A stretch of DNA of 64,000 bases from Ruegeria_C sp040830705 (GTDB lineage: Bacteria > Pseudomonadota > Alphaproteobacteria > Rhodobacterales > Rhodobacteraceae): the NCBI GenBank assembly GCA_040830705.1, contig JBFOME010000008.1, positions 210,043 through 274,042 on the forward strand. Reading direction: 5' to 3'. The position numbers and the translations under genes were made by a program. Position 1 is the first letter of the stretch; each line of letters opens with the position of its first letter. This document shows positions 18,428 through 27,500 of this stretch, piece by piece. The notes beneath the pieces were generated by a model. The model made no database searches. It was given only the letters and a program-made list of their open reading frames with translations, and was not told where the DNA came from.

Positions 18428-19028
18428 AGCAATGGCGATCCTCCTGGCTGCGGGCCTGTCCCGCCGAATGGGCGACCGTAACAAACTGCTGTTGCCGGTG
18501 TGTGGTGAACCCATGCTGAGGCATGTCGCCAAGGCGTATCTGGCTGCCATCAATACGCCCCTTACTGTTGTGACGGGATACGATGCAAACGCGGTGCGAA
18601 CTGCGCTGTCGGGCCTCGCTATCTCGTTCAGCCACAATCCGGACTTCGCCAGCGGTCAGCCGAGCTCTGTTGCTACGGGTCTGCGGAATGCGCCTAAAGC
18701 AGATCTGCTTCTCATAGGTTTGGCGGATCAACCACTCTTGACGGCGCAGGACCTAAAGGACCTGATTGCAGTACACAGTCAGAGTGATGCCAGCAAGATC
18801 ACCATACCGGTGTACGATGGGTTGCGCGGCAATCCTATCGTCATACCTTCAGCGCTGCGTACCCGATTGCTGGACAATCCGGAGCGACCGGGCTGTATGC
18901 GTTTCACCCGTGATCATCCCGAACATGTGCAGTTCGCAAACCTTGCGGCGCCTGGCTTCTATACCGATGTCGATACACCAGACGACTATGCAGCCCATGC
19001 GCAGCCTCCGGCGGAGTTTGCACAATGA
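18420..19028 (+). CDS. MobA-like (MocA-type) nucleotidyltransferase of the cox cluster
   Basis: 202-residue NTP transferase. The N-terminus LAAGLSRRMGDRNKLLLPV is the nucleotide-binding signature of MobA/MocA proteins, and LADQPLL and a C-terminal DVDTPDDY fit the family. MocA joins CMP to molybdopterin to give the cytosine dinucleotide cofactor used by CO dehydrogenase, and that is the likely role. The ATG at 18420 overlaps the coxF stop; an ATG four codons later is possible. Confidence 0.88.
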   Translation: MPRAMAILLAAGLSRRMGDRNKLLLPVCGEPMLRHVAKAYLAAINTPLTVVTGYDANAVRTALSGLAISFSHNPDFASGQPSSVATGLRNAPKADLLLIGLADQPLLTAQDLKDLIAVHSQSDASKITIPVYDGLRGNPIVIPSALRTRLLDNPERPGCMRFTRDHPEHVQFANLAAPGFYTDVDTPDDYAAHAQPPAEFAQ

Positions 19029-19117
19029 CCCGTCTCCTCAGACCGTTCCGGCGGCTCTTGAAGAAACTCGCGATGACACCTGAGCAAGCAGACAACATCA
19101 GATTTCCCTGTTGCTAA
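19025..19117 (+). CDS. Possible 30-residue basic peptide in the cox operon
   Basis: An ATG overlapping the upstream stop (ATGA at 19025) opens a 30-codon frame ending at TAA 19117, 12 bases before coxG. The first 16 residues, MTRLLRPFRRLLKKLA, would form a strongly basic amphipathic helix; the end is CC. The overlap fits the style of this operon, but such short frames arise by chance, and no comparison is possible here. Confidence 0.3.
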   Translation: MTRLLRPFRRLLKKLAMTPEQADNIRFPCC

Positions 19118-19129
19118 GAAGGAATACCC

Positions 19130-19582
19130 ATGGAACTGAACGACGAAATCATCATTAACGCGCCCAAAGAGCGGGTCTATGCCGCGCTGAATGATCCCGA
19201 AGTGCTGAAGCAATGCATCCCGGGTTGCGAGGAATTGATCAAACACTCTGACACCGAACTTGAAGCAAAGGTTGTACTGAAGATTGGTCCCGTAAAGGCG
19301 CGTTTCGGCGGCGAGGTGGTGCTGGACCAAGGTGGGGCGCCGGATGCATTCTCGCTGTCGGGGCAGGGCAACGGCGGGGCCGCGGGACACGCCAAAGGCG
19401 GTGCAGACGTGACATTGACCGCAGATGGCGAGACCACCATTTTGCGCTACGAGGCAAAGGCAGAAATCGGTGGAAAGCTGGCTCAACTCGGCAGCCGCTT
19501 GATCCAAGGCACCGCAAAGAAACTTGCAGCCAAGTTCTTCAAATCCTTCGCCGATTTGGTCAACGAAGACACCGTCGTCTGA
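19130..19582 (+). CDS. coxG: CoxG, SRPBCC-fold protein
   Basis: 150-residue protein of the CoxG/SRPBCC lipid-binding fold. The start MELNDEIIINAPKERVYAALNDPEVLKQCIPGCEEL is typical for CoxG. AAGGAA precedes the ATG. CoxG proteins have been proposed to bring quinone to, or anchor, CO dehydrogenase at the membrane. No C-terminal membrane helix is visible here. It is the last clear cox gene and is followed by a strong hairpin. Confidence 0.92.
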   Translation: MELNDEIIINAPKERVYAALNDPEVLKQCIPGCEELIKHSDTELEAKVVLKIGPVKARFGGEVVLDQGGAPDAFSLSGQGNGGAAGHAKGGADVTLTADGETTILRYEAKAEIGGKLAQLGSRLIQGTAKKLAAKFFKSFADLVNEDTVV

Positions 19583-19604
19583 GTTGCTTGGAGACATGGT
19601 AGAC

Positions 19605-19630
19605 GCCGCAGACATCGTTGATGCTGCGGC
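19605..19630 (+). terminator. Hairpin after coxG
   Basis: GCCGCAGACATC and GATGCTGCGGC form an 11-bp stem with one bulged A and a three-base loop, 23 bases after the coxG stop. No T-tract follows, so it may be a 3'-end stabiliser or an imperfect terminator. Confidence 0.4.
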
Positions 19631-19732
19631 GATCCGGCTCTGGGGTGAAGAGAGGTTTCGCGGCGAAAGGCATATTTCACACCTGAACTCCGTTGGCCAA
19701 TTGCGCTATGGTGGCCCAAATAGGATCCCCTG

Positions 19733-20428
19733 ATGAGCCCAACCAATTCCTCCCCGATTGACACATCCGGCCCACGCCCCGCCTGGAGCGTTGACAAGTT
19801 TGACGATGCCGGAACGGTGCGTGATACGCCGGGCCTGACCATGCTGTGTCATATCGACCGTGAATCTGCCGCCCATGCTGCGTTGCGACGGATCGCCTCC
19901 GCGCTACAGGCCGGGCCACACGCGCACGCCTATTCTTTCCTGCCGCCGGAGAGTTTTCACATGACGGTTTTCGATGGAGTGATCGACTATCGGCGTGATG
20001 TTGTGAACTGGCCCGCCGACCTGCCTTTGGACGGTTCGATTGATCAGGTCGAGACGGCCTGGCGCGAACGCCTGCAGGGCGTCCAACTGCCAGCGCAGTT
20101 CGAGATTTGTGTCGACGGCGTGAAGGGCGGGTATACCTGCCCGGTGAGGGGTGTCGATGAAGCGCAGGAACAGCGCCTTCGCTGGTGTCGGGACGACTTT
20201 GCAGAGCGGCTGAATCTGCGCAGAACCAATCACGACGGTTATGGATTCCACATCACACTTGCCTATCAGGTGCATTGGCTCGCTCCGCAGAAGGAGCAGG
20301 AGGTCATTGCGCTCTCGGATCAGCTATATGCCGAATATGCTGCCGACCTTCGCCGAATCGAGATCGGTCCCGTCGAATTCTGCCGGTTCCAGAATATGCA
20401 TCATTTCGAACCGCTGATGACGCTTTAG
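19733..20428 (+). CDS. 2H phosphoesterase-like protein (DUF1868 type)
   Basis: 231-residue protein with the two H-x-T-x motifs that define 2H phosphoesterases: FHMTVF near residue 80 and FHITLAY near residue 180. Relatives cleave 2',3'-cyclic phosphates or act as 2'-5' RNA ligase-like enzymes. The DUF1868 subgroup usually sits in RNA or nucleotide metabolism, but the substrate is unknown. The ATG at 19733 overlaps the stop of a doubtful 46-codon frame. Confidence 0.8.
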   Translation: MSPTNSSPIDTSGPRPAWSVDKFDDAGTVRDTPGLTMLCHIDRESAAHAALRRIASALQAGPHAHAYSFLPPESFHMTVFDGVIDYRRDVVNWPADLPLDGSIDQVETAWRERLQGVQLPAQFEICVDGVKGGYTCPVRGVDEAQEQRLRWCRDDFAERLNLRRTNHDGYGFHITLAYQVHWLAPQKEQEVIALSDQLYAEYAADLRRIEIGPVEFCRFQNMHHFEPLMTL

Positions 20429-20431
20429 CGC

Positions 20432-20884
20432 TCAAGGCCGGATGAATTTGGCGTCACCGATTTGCCGCCGCTCTGTACTATCCGCTGCTGGCGCGCGTCC
20501 ACGGGAGGTCTGCACGGTCACAACGGTCTCTCCTGGACTGATGACCCTGGTCTGAATCGCGCACGCGACACCATTCCCATCTGTATCGTTGCGCGCATGA
20601 TAGCCGGGCTCCCCCTCGCGCACCTCAAAGACGCCGACCTTTGCCGCCGCCTCGCATCCTGCCATGGCCACGAGATGTTGCAGCGCCTGTTCTGCGGGAT
20701 AGGGGCTGGTGCGGATATAGATACCAAGCGCGGTGCTGCACATCACGAGCGGTAGACTGGCGACCAGCGCGACGATTCGTGCTGGCGACAGCGCCTTGGC
20801 CCGCGTTGCGGCGGCGCGCTTCTCTCGTCGCATCTGGCGTTTGAGGGTTTTGCGTTTGGGTCTGAGTTCGCTGAGCTCGGTCAT
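20432..20884 (-). CDS. Excalibur-domain membrane-anchored protein
   Basis: About 150 residues. A very basic N-terminus (RPKRKTLKRQMRREKRAAATRAK) is followed by one membrane helix (IVALVASLPLVMCSTALGIYI) and a periplasmic excalibur domain. The domain has conserved GCEAAAKVGV and a calcium-loop-like NDTDGNGVAC. Excalibur domains are extracellular calcium-binding motifs; the role is unknown. The ATG at 20884 (MTELSELRPKR) is preferred, with 20935 as an alternative. It converges on the 2H phosphoesterase with only three bases between. Confidence 0.78.
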   Translation of the reverse strand: MTELSELRPKRKTLKRQMRREKRAAATRAKALSPARIVALVASLPLVMCSTALGIYIRTSPYPAEQALQHLVAMAGCEAAAKVGVFEVREGEPGYHARNDTDGNGVACAIQTRVISPGETVVTVQTSRGRAPAADSTERRQIGDAKFIRP

Positions 20885-21030
20885 GTGACCGGCATAGGGG
20901 GCTTCCGTGGCATAGACATGGCAGGAATGCGCCAAACCCGGCCGCCGCAGAAAAAAGTGTCGACTTCTTAGAGTGCCCGAAGGCGGTGGCTATGGTCAGG
21001 TTGCATTACCCGGCAATACCACTCAAGTAA

Positions 21031-21059
21031 TTGATTTTATTAGCGTTTTCTCTTTACAT
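21031..21059 (+). promoter_or_regulatory. Candidate sigma-70 promoter of an RNA gene
   Basis: TTGATT (21031-21036), a 17-base spacer and TTACAT (21054-21059) in an unusually AT-rich patch. The -35 matches four of six and the -10 three of six consensus bases, so support is moderate. It faces a non-coding stretch that ends in an intrinsic terminator. Confidence 0.35.
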
Positions 21060-21066
21060 CTGCTCC

Positions 21067-21244
21067 GCGACTCCCTAGCTAAGGTACAGAATACAGAGCA
21101 AGCCAGATATCAGGCATGTGCAGCAAGCAATCCAGCCACCTTTCAACGGTAGCCAGACAGCAAGCCCCGCAACCCAGCCAGACCTGTTTCAAGCCAGCGT
21201 GTATTCCGTTCAGCCACTCGCTTTGACGGGTGGTTTTCTGTTTT
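21067..21244 (+). ncRNA. Candidate small RNA with six AGCCA repeats
   Basis: There is no coding frame between the excalibur and sulfatase genes, but the plus strand has a promoter-like sequence and an intrinsic terminator about 180 bases apart. In between, AGCCA occurs six times (21101, 21134, 21151, 21176, 21192, 21212), mostly as AGCCAG in a C/A-rich, unstructured context. GAATACA at 21089 can pair with TGTATTC at 21200, closing a domain that holds five of the repeats. Start site is a guess. Confidence 0.45.
21214..21244 (+). terminator. Rho-independent terminator of the candidate small RNA
   Basis: Seven-bp stem CCACTCG / CGGGTGG (one G-U pair), six-base loop, then TTTTCTGTTTT. The plus-strand T-tract shows that a plus-strand transcript ends here although no plus-strand gene precedes it within 800 bases. 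Confidence 0.6.
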
Positions 21245-21289
21245 CAGCGTCTGTTTAATTGAAGCGTCGAAGCACCCGGCGCGAGCGCG

Positions 21290-22951
21290 TTACCGCTTTC
21301 GCCAATCCTGCGCCGTGCGACCCCGGTATTTCACCGTCAGTTCCGGCGCCGTGTCCGTTTCGTCATAGACGCCCAGGACGATGCCCCGCCCACGCGAAGT
21401 CGTGCGCATCTCTTCCAATTGGCCCAGCGACCGGGTGGTGCGTTGTGAGGGGCGCAGCGACCAGGCAAAGAGATGGTCGTAGAGTTCTTCGATCACGTCT
21501 TCATGCGCGATGCTGTTGCCCAGATCCACCAGCTCCTGCGGGTCGTTCTCCAGATCAAAAAGCAGCGGTCGGAAGCCGCCTTCGCAATGGATTAGCTTCC
21601 ACCTTTCATCGGCGATCATAAACATCACCGCGTCGCGGGTTTCGACTCCCAGCTGTTCGGAAAGCGGTGAGGTGGAATAGTCGTATTCACAGATAACATG
21701 GCTACGAAACGTGTCACTGCGCTTTCCGTGCAGGATCGGCAGCAGGGTTTCCCCTTCCATGATGTGACCGGCAGGTGCGCCGCCTGCAACATCCAGAAAG
21801 GTCGGCGCCAAATCAATGCTCTCTACCAGCGCATCGCAGGTGGTGCCGCGTGTGGCGTCGGCCTCGGGCGCGGGATCGTAGACAATAAGCGGCAACTTGG
21901 TCGAGGCATCCTGGAAGAATGTCTTCTCACCCATCCAGTGATCTCCGAGAAAATCGCCGTGATCCGAGGTCAGCACGATCATCGTGTCCCGCATCCGTCC
22001 GATGTCTTCCATCCAGCGCAGCAGGCGTCCGATCTGGTCGTCAGCCTGTTTGATCAGGCCCATATAGGCCGGGATCACCGCCTCGCGTACATGGTCCTCA
22101 GAAAAGGCCTGCCCGACCTTGGTGTCCATGAAAGCCTTGAACACCGGATGCGCCTGCTGCCGCTCGGACTCGGACCGGTTGGCGGGCAGGATATGTTCCG
22201 GGCCGTACATGGAGGCATAGGGTTCCGGCACAATATAAGGCCAGTGCGGCTTGATATAGGACAGGTGGCAACACCAAGGGCCGTCATGACCTTCCATGAA
22301 TTCAATGCCGCGTGTCGTCAGGTAGGGCGTTTCACTGTCGGGCTCGTCGATATTGGCTGGATGTACCGCGTTTTTGAGGAACCAGCCGGACAGAACATTG
22401 CCATCAGCGTCCAGCGCGGAGTTCGCGAAATCGTGCCAGGGATTGTCACTGTCATAGCCTTTGCTTCGCAGGTATTCGTTATAGGCCTTGGCCCCGTCCG
22501 GGTCATAGAAACCGTCCGGCCCCTCGGGGCGCATCCCGTCATCGCGTTCAAAAACGTCGAACCCGCATTCCGATACCCTCGCGCCGATCAGGCTGTCAGG
22601 GGCAAGGCCCAGTCGCGCCATTCCCTCGGCATCGGCACGCATATGGGTCTTGCCCACCAGCCAGCTTTCCATCCCCGCCTTGCGCAGGTGATCGCCGATC
22701 GTCAGCTCGCCCACTTTCAGCGGGATCCCATTATTCGAGGCGCCGTGACTGTGCACGTAGCGCCCGGTATAGGTCGACATCCGGGACGAGCCGCAAATCG
22801 GTGACTGGATATAGGCACGGGTAAAACGGACCCCGCGCTCGGCCAGCCCGTCGATATGGGGCGTATGCAGATGCGGATGACCATAACAGCTTAGATAGTC
22901 CCAGCGCAGCTGGTCGAACATGATGAAGAGGATGTTCTTAGCCTTTGCCAT
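21290..22951 (-). CDS. Sulfatase / phosphonate monoester hydrolase family enzyme
   Basis: 553-residue enzyme of the alkaline phosphatase superfamily. Metal-site parts are visible: FIMFDQLRWD at the N-terminus and LTSDHGDFLGDH in the second half. The nucleophile motif is CGSSR at Cys53, where formylglycine would form; the usual CxPxR or CxAxR has serine at the third position. Overall layout, including the C-terminal FDLENDPQE and the late W-S-L-R region, resembles phosphonate monoesterases. No signal peptide is seen, so it acts in the cytoplasm. The ATG at 22951 (MAKAKNILF) is preferred over 22996. Substrate unknown. Confidence 0.88.
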   Translation of the reverse strand: MAKAKNILFIMFDQLRWDYLSCYGHPHLHTPHIDGLAERGVRFTRAYIQSPICGSSRMSTYTGRYVHSHGASNNGIPLKVGELTIGDHLRKAGMESWLVGKTHMRADAEGMARLGLAPDSLIGARVSECGFDVFERDDGMRPEGPDGFYDPDGAKAYNEYLRSKGYDSDNPWHDFANSALDADGNVLSGWFLKNAVHPANIDEPDSETPYLTTRGIEFMEGHDGPWCCHLSYIKPHWPYIVPEPYASMYGPEHILPANRSESERQQAHPVFKAFMDTKVGQAFSEDHVREAVIPAYMGLIKQADDQIGRLLRWMEDIGRMRDTMIVLTSDHGDFLGDHWMGEKTFFQDASTKLPLIVYDPAPEADATRGTTCDALVESIDLAPTFLDVAGGAPAGHIMEGETLLPILHGKRSDTFRSHVICEYDYSTSPLSEQLGVETRDAVMFMIADERWKLIHCEGGFRPLLFDLENDPQELVDLGNSIAHEDVIEELYDHLFAWSLRPSQRTTRSLGQLEEMRTTSRGRGIVLGVYDETDTAPELTVKYRGRTAQDWRKR

Positions 22952-23018
22952 TGCGCGCGTCTGCCTCCCTGATCGCCAGCGCCATGCTAGTGGCATTTTC
23001 CCGAAACAAAAGGGACTG

Positions 23019-23687
23019 TCAGAGGGCCGCGGGTTTGGCCAGCGCTTCTTCGATCAGGTCGGGCAGTTTGCTATTATCATCATAGGCTATCTGATGGGGC
23101 AGGGCAGAGACCGGAGTCTTGCGGTACCCTTCGGTGAATAGGGCAAAGGGCACTTGCGCGCGCTGTGCGGTTTCCGCGTCCACTTCACTGTCTCCGACAT
23201 AGAATTGCGGACCGGTACCGAGGCGTTCGAACACATGTAGCAAGGGGGCCGGGTCGGGTTTGCGTTGGGGTAACGTATCGCCGCCCACCACGACCGCAAA
23301 GAACCGTGACAAATCAAGCGCGTCCAGCACCTGATGCGTCGCGCCTTCGGGTTTGTTGGTACAAATCCCCAGCGCGTGGCCGCTTGCGCGGAACTTCTCA
23401 AGCATGTCCCGCACACCGGGGTAGAGCACCGTCCTTTCGGTGGACGCGCGCATGTAATTGTCCAGCGTGACCTGGGTGATTTCGCCATGGCGGCTCATGT
23501 CCATCCTGCAATGGGTCATGACCCGCTCGACCAGTTTGGGCAGGCCGTTGCCCACAAATCCGGTTATCGTTGGCAGATCCAGTTCTGCTACGCCGTGCAT
23601 CTTGAGCGTGCGGTTCACGGCCGCTGCCAGATCCGGCACGCTGTCAATAAGCGTACCGTCCAGATCGAAGACAATCGCCGTATTCAT
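23019..23687 (-). CDS. gph: Phosphoglycolate phosphatase (HAD family)
   Basis: 222-residue HAD hydrolase. Motif I is VFDLDGTLIDS, motif II is TNKPEGA, motif III lysine is in KPDPAPL, and motif IV is VGDSEVDAETA. Gph removes phosphate from 2-phosphoglycolate made by DNA repair or photorespiration. The ATG at 23687 (MNTAIVFDLDG) has AGGAG seven bases upstream; the longer frame from 23747 is not favoured. It lies 67 bases upstream of the sulfatase on the same strand, so they may share a transcript. Confidence 0.9.
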   Translation of the reverse strand: MNTAIVFDLDGTLIDSVPDLAAAVNRTLKMHGVAELDLPTITGFVGNGLPKLVERVMTHCRMDMSRHGEITQVTLDNYMRASTERTVLYPGVRDMLEKFRASGHALGICTNKPEGATHQVLDALDLSRFFAVVVGGDTLPQRKPDPAPLLHVFERLGTGPQFYVGDSEVDAETAQRAQVPFALFTEGYRKTPVSALPHQIAYDDNSKLPDLIEEALAKPAAL

Positions 23688-23774
23688 CGCCATTCTCCTT
23701 TGTGTTGTGACATGCGTGACAGGGGCGGGTTCGCAATGCAACCGCATTCCCAGCGTTGTTTCGCCTCACAAAAT

Positions 23775-23822
23775 ACAGTTACAGAACTGTGGCTTGACAA
23801 TTCTTAGTAATTTACTCAGATT
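23775..23822 (+). promoter_or_regulatory. Probable hemP promoter with upstream palindrome
   Basis: A perfect inverted repeat ACAGTT-ACAG-AACTGT (23775-23790) lies four bases before TTGACA (23794-23799). The best -10 at 16-17 bases is poor (TCAGAT or CAGATT). The region is AT-rich, unlike its surroundings. The palindrome is a candidate operator; I could not match it to a known iron-regulator box. Confidence 0.35.
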
Positions 23823-23984
23823 AAGATTGAGACTGTCAGCCATCCTCGCCAATTCCGAGCCAGCCAGACATATTCTGAACCATTTTGAGCGCCGGTGTCG
23901 GACATGAAATTCAAATCGACCTCTTCGATCGATACCGGTGCCGAAACCGCATCCATCCCCTTCAATCGTCACGGAGAGACCCCC

Positions 23985-24152
23985 ATGAACGCCCCCAATC
24001 CGACCCCCACTCAAGCCTACCCGGTCCGTATGTTGCCCTCGCACAAGGCCGAGGAGCTGACCAAGGGCGGCAATCTTGCGCAGATCGAATTGGGTGATCA
24101 GCTCTATACGTTGCGCATCACCCGCGCCGGCAAGCTGATCCTGACCAAATGA
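23985..24152 (+). CDS. hemP: Hemin uptake protein HemP
   Basis: Small cytoplasmic protein (55 residues from the ATG at 23985) with the HemP core GGNLAQIELGDQLYTLRITRAGKLILTK at the C-terminus. HemP/HmuP proteins help activate haem-uptake genes in iron-poor cells. GGAGAG lies about seven bases before this ATG. In-frame ATGs at 23895 and 23904 would add about 30 residues not usual for the family. No haem receptor gene is nearby. The next gene starts inside the stop codon. Confidence 0.85.
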   Translation: MNAPNPTPTQAYPVRMLPSHKAEELTKGGNLAQIELGDQLYTLRITRAGKLILTK

Positions 24153-24595
24153 GCGCCCGTCACCGTGGTGGAGAGGTCGTCGGGCGCGTCGATGATCTTG
24201 CACCCGTCGAGGCGGGGGCAGTTATGTTCCTGCGAATGAGGGGCAGCAGTGCTCGCGAGCAGGAGGCGCGCGATATGCGACTGATGCGCGAGGTTGACGC
24301 CAGCGCGCGCGCATTAGAGACGCTTGGGCGGATATGCAGCCTGTGCGCCCAGCACGGTCGCAGGCCGCTTATGCGTCATTCGCTCGGCTGCGATTGCCTT
24401 GGAGCAGATGAAAACTTCTTCGCCCAGATGGTCGGCGCCGCTGCTGATGGCGGTCGCGAGGATGCGATGATGCTGGCGACCCTGATCGTGCGTCCCGATT
24501 TTGCGCCTGCGCTGGCTGCTTTGTCCGAAGAGTTCGGATTGACGCTCAAGGCGATGTCCGGCCCGGTCACCCGCCGCGATCGAGTGCTGCACTAA
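24149..24595 (+). CDS. Unknown protein coupled to hemP
   Basis: 148-residue soluble protein that I do not recognise. Its ATG overlaps the hemP stop (ATGA), so the two are almost surely co-translated. The middle has clustered potential metal ligands: C-SL-C-AQH, then H-SLG-C-D-C. The C-terminal half is helical. An iron- or haem-related job is a guess from the coupling and the cysteines. It converges on the large fusion gene, whose stop overlaps its end. Confidence 0.65.
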   Translation: MSARHRGGEVVGRVDDLAPVEAGAVMFLRMRGSSAREQEARDMRLMREVDASARALETLGRICSLCAQHGRRPLMRHSLGCDCLGADENFFAQMVGAAADGGREDAMMLATLIVRPDFAPALAALSEEFGLTLKAMSGPVTRRDRVLH

Positions 24596-27500
24596 CAGCA
24601 ACCGCATCCACTATGATGGTGGGTGTGGTCACATTGGGCAGGCGGCGCATAGTCGCCCACCTCACCCAATACCTCTCGCAGCTTTTCCAGAATCATATCC
24701 ACGTCCTCGGCCTCGATGGTCAGGGGCGGGCGGATTTTCAGGATATTGTCCTTTGGCCCCTCGCTGCCGATCAGGATGCGGTGATCGCGCATCCGGTTTT
24801 TGACATAGGCGCAGATCTCGGTGGCCTCCGACCCGTCCGGGTTCACCAGTTCGACCCCCAGAAACAAGCCCATTCCGCGCACATCGCCAACGCAGCCGAA
24901 CTCGCTTTCAGTCCGTCGCAAACCGTCGATCAACCGAGCACCCATGCGCTGGGCGTTCTCCTGCAGGCCCTCCTCATCGACGACATCCAGCACCTCCTTG
25001 CCGATCCGGCAGGAGAGGGTCGATCCGCCAAAAGTCGAGAAGAACTCGGGCCCCTGCGCAAAACTGTCGGCGATGGCGCGGGTGGTGATGACCACTCCGA
25101 TGGGATGGCCGTTGCCGATGGGTTTGCCCAGCACCACGATATCGGGCACAGCTTTCTGCTGTTCGAAGCCGAAGTAATGCTCGCCCAGCCGGCCCAGCCC
25201 GGTCTGCACTTCATCGGCGATGCAGACACCACCGGCAGCGCGAATCTTGTCATATACAGCGGCCAGATAGCCTGTGGGCGGGATGATCTGACCGCCGACC
25301 GAAGGGAAGGTTTCGGCAATGAAGCCAGCCAGCCCGTGCCCCTTGTCCACAAGCGTGGCGATCGCAGGCTCCACCAGATCTGAGTACTTACGGGCACGCT
25401 CCGGGTCGTCGCGCCGGAACCTGCCGCGATAGTCGTCGGCGACCTCGACCAGTTCCACCCAGTCGCTTGGCCCGATGCCGCCCGGCGCGTTGAACTTGTA
25501 GGCCGAGATGTCGATCGCGCCGGTGGTGTTGCCGTGGTAGCCGTGATCGGGTGTCACGATGCCTCTCGCACCGCTATGGGCACGCGCTAGCCGCAGAGCC
25601 AACTCATTGGCTTCGCTGCCGGAATTGACAAAGAAGCAAACCTCCAGCGCGTCGGGCAGTTTCGACAGCAGCTTATCGGCAAACGCGGTCTGCGCGGGGT
25701 GCAGATAACGGGTGTTGGTGTTCACCCGCCCCAATTGCTCGGCGGCGACGGCCTGAATGCGCGGATGCGCGTGCCCCACATGTGGCACGTTGTTATAGGC
25801 GTCCAGATAAGGGCGCCCCCAGTCGTCAAACAGGTGATGTCGCCAGCCGCGCACCGGCATGATCGGGTCGTCATAACTCAGCCGCAGGTTGGCACCGAAA
25901 TGCGCCTGTCTGTCGCGCCACACCGCCTCTTTCGACGTGGGTTGGAAGGCCACCTGTTCATCCGGCAGGTTCAGCAGTGCTGCCGGGTTCGGACAAATCG
26001 CCTGCCAGAAGGCAAGATCATCGGGATCGGCCACGCCGGGCCAATCCGGTGCCATGCCATCTGCGGTGAGAGCTAGCTGAAAATGCGCATGCGGTGCCCA
26101 GCCGCCATTCTGTTCAACTGTCCCCAATCGGCAAAAGGCAGAACCCTGCGCAACTGGATCGCCAGGCTTGAGCCGTTCGCAGACCTCCGGATCCAGATGG
26201 CCATAGAGCGTATAAAACGCATCACCCTCAGGGGTTTCATGATGCAGGATCACGACGCCACCATAATCCAGCGGATCGTCACGGTTCTCGACCGCCTCGA
26301 CCCGGCCGCTGAGCGGCGCATGCAGTAACGTCCCGGCAGGGGCAAAGATATCGACAGCCAGATGCACGGTCCGGCGGTCCGATGCTTTCCATGGCCCGGA
26401 GCGAAAGGCCTGACCGGTATAGATCAGCCGTGGCTCGCCAAAATAGCCGAGCCAGATCGGAGCATCGCTCACAACCTCGTCGATCCGTGCCGCATCATCG
26501 ACCGACAAATGGAATGGATCGCGCGGCGTTGCCGCTTCCTCGACCGATAGGCTGCCCATTGGCGCATCCGACAGAGGCGTGCCGGTCAGGGCCGGATAAG
26601 AGCCGCGATGCGTCTCGATATAGTCGCGGATACGCGTGCTGCCGTCTGTCACTGGCAACCCGCAGGCCATGCGCAGTCGGGCGGAGATAAGCCCGCCCTT
26701 GACGGCGGCGTTTTCCAGAAACCGCCAGGCCGGGGCCTGACTGATCGTCACATACGGATCATCGGGCACTTGCAGCGCCATCAGCGCGGAGTTGACAACT
26801 GACACGGCCAGCCGCATCCGGAGCAGTGGCCAGATCAGTTCAATCTCTTCCGGCGAGAGCCGGTTGGCGGCATGAAACCCCCGCACCAAAGCCGCCAGTG
26901 CACGTTCGGGACGCGGGTGATCCAGCACCACATAGGCCCCGGCGATTGCCAACTCGCAGACCTTGGGTGCGGCGCACATATCCCCGAAATCAATCAGCCC
27001 TGAAATCCCGGCCCGGCCCAGGTCACCTTCGACCAGAATATTGTAGTCATTGGCGTCATTGTGGATCGCCTGTTTCGGCAGCGCGCTCAGGCGGTCCTCG
27101 ACGCCTGCAAACGCATCCGCAATGTCGTTGATCAGCGCCCGCCGCGTGTCGTCCTGAATGACATCCAACTCGCCTTCGATCCAGCGGGCGGCGGTCAGAT
27201 CCCATTTGAAATCGCGCTCCAACGCGGGATGCGCGAACCCGTCCAGTGCCCGGTCGGTTGCCCCAAGGACCCTGCCGAGCCTCAGGATCAGATCCTCTGA
27301 ATGCGGCCTCACCCGAGCATAGCAGTCGCCCGACAGACACTCCTGCACCCAGACCAGCCGCCCCAGCCCGTCCGCATCCACAACTTCGATCAGCTTGCTG
27401 CCATCCCGCGAGGCGATGGGCTTTGCAATGGGTAGCCCCGGTGCCGCCGTGCCAATGTGCTCCAGAGCCCCGATCTGCATCTCGACGAGAGCCTGATCGC

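Noticed and set aside
19596..19733. 46-codon frame just before the 2H phosphoesterase, overlapping its start as TGATG
   Set aside because: GGAG is only two bases from the ATG and the coxG-distal hairpin lies inside the frame; chance is more likely.
21101..21216. Repeated AGCCA units as a possible CRISPR array
   Set aside because: Units are five to six bases with irregular spacing of 16 to 33 bases and no cas genes are present.
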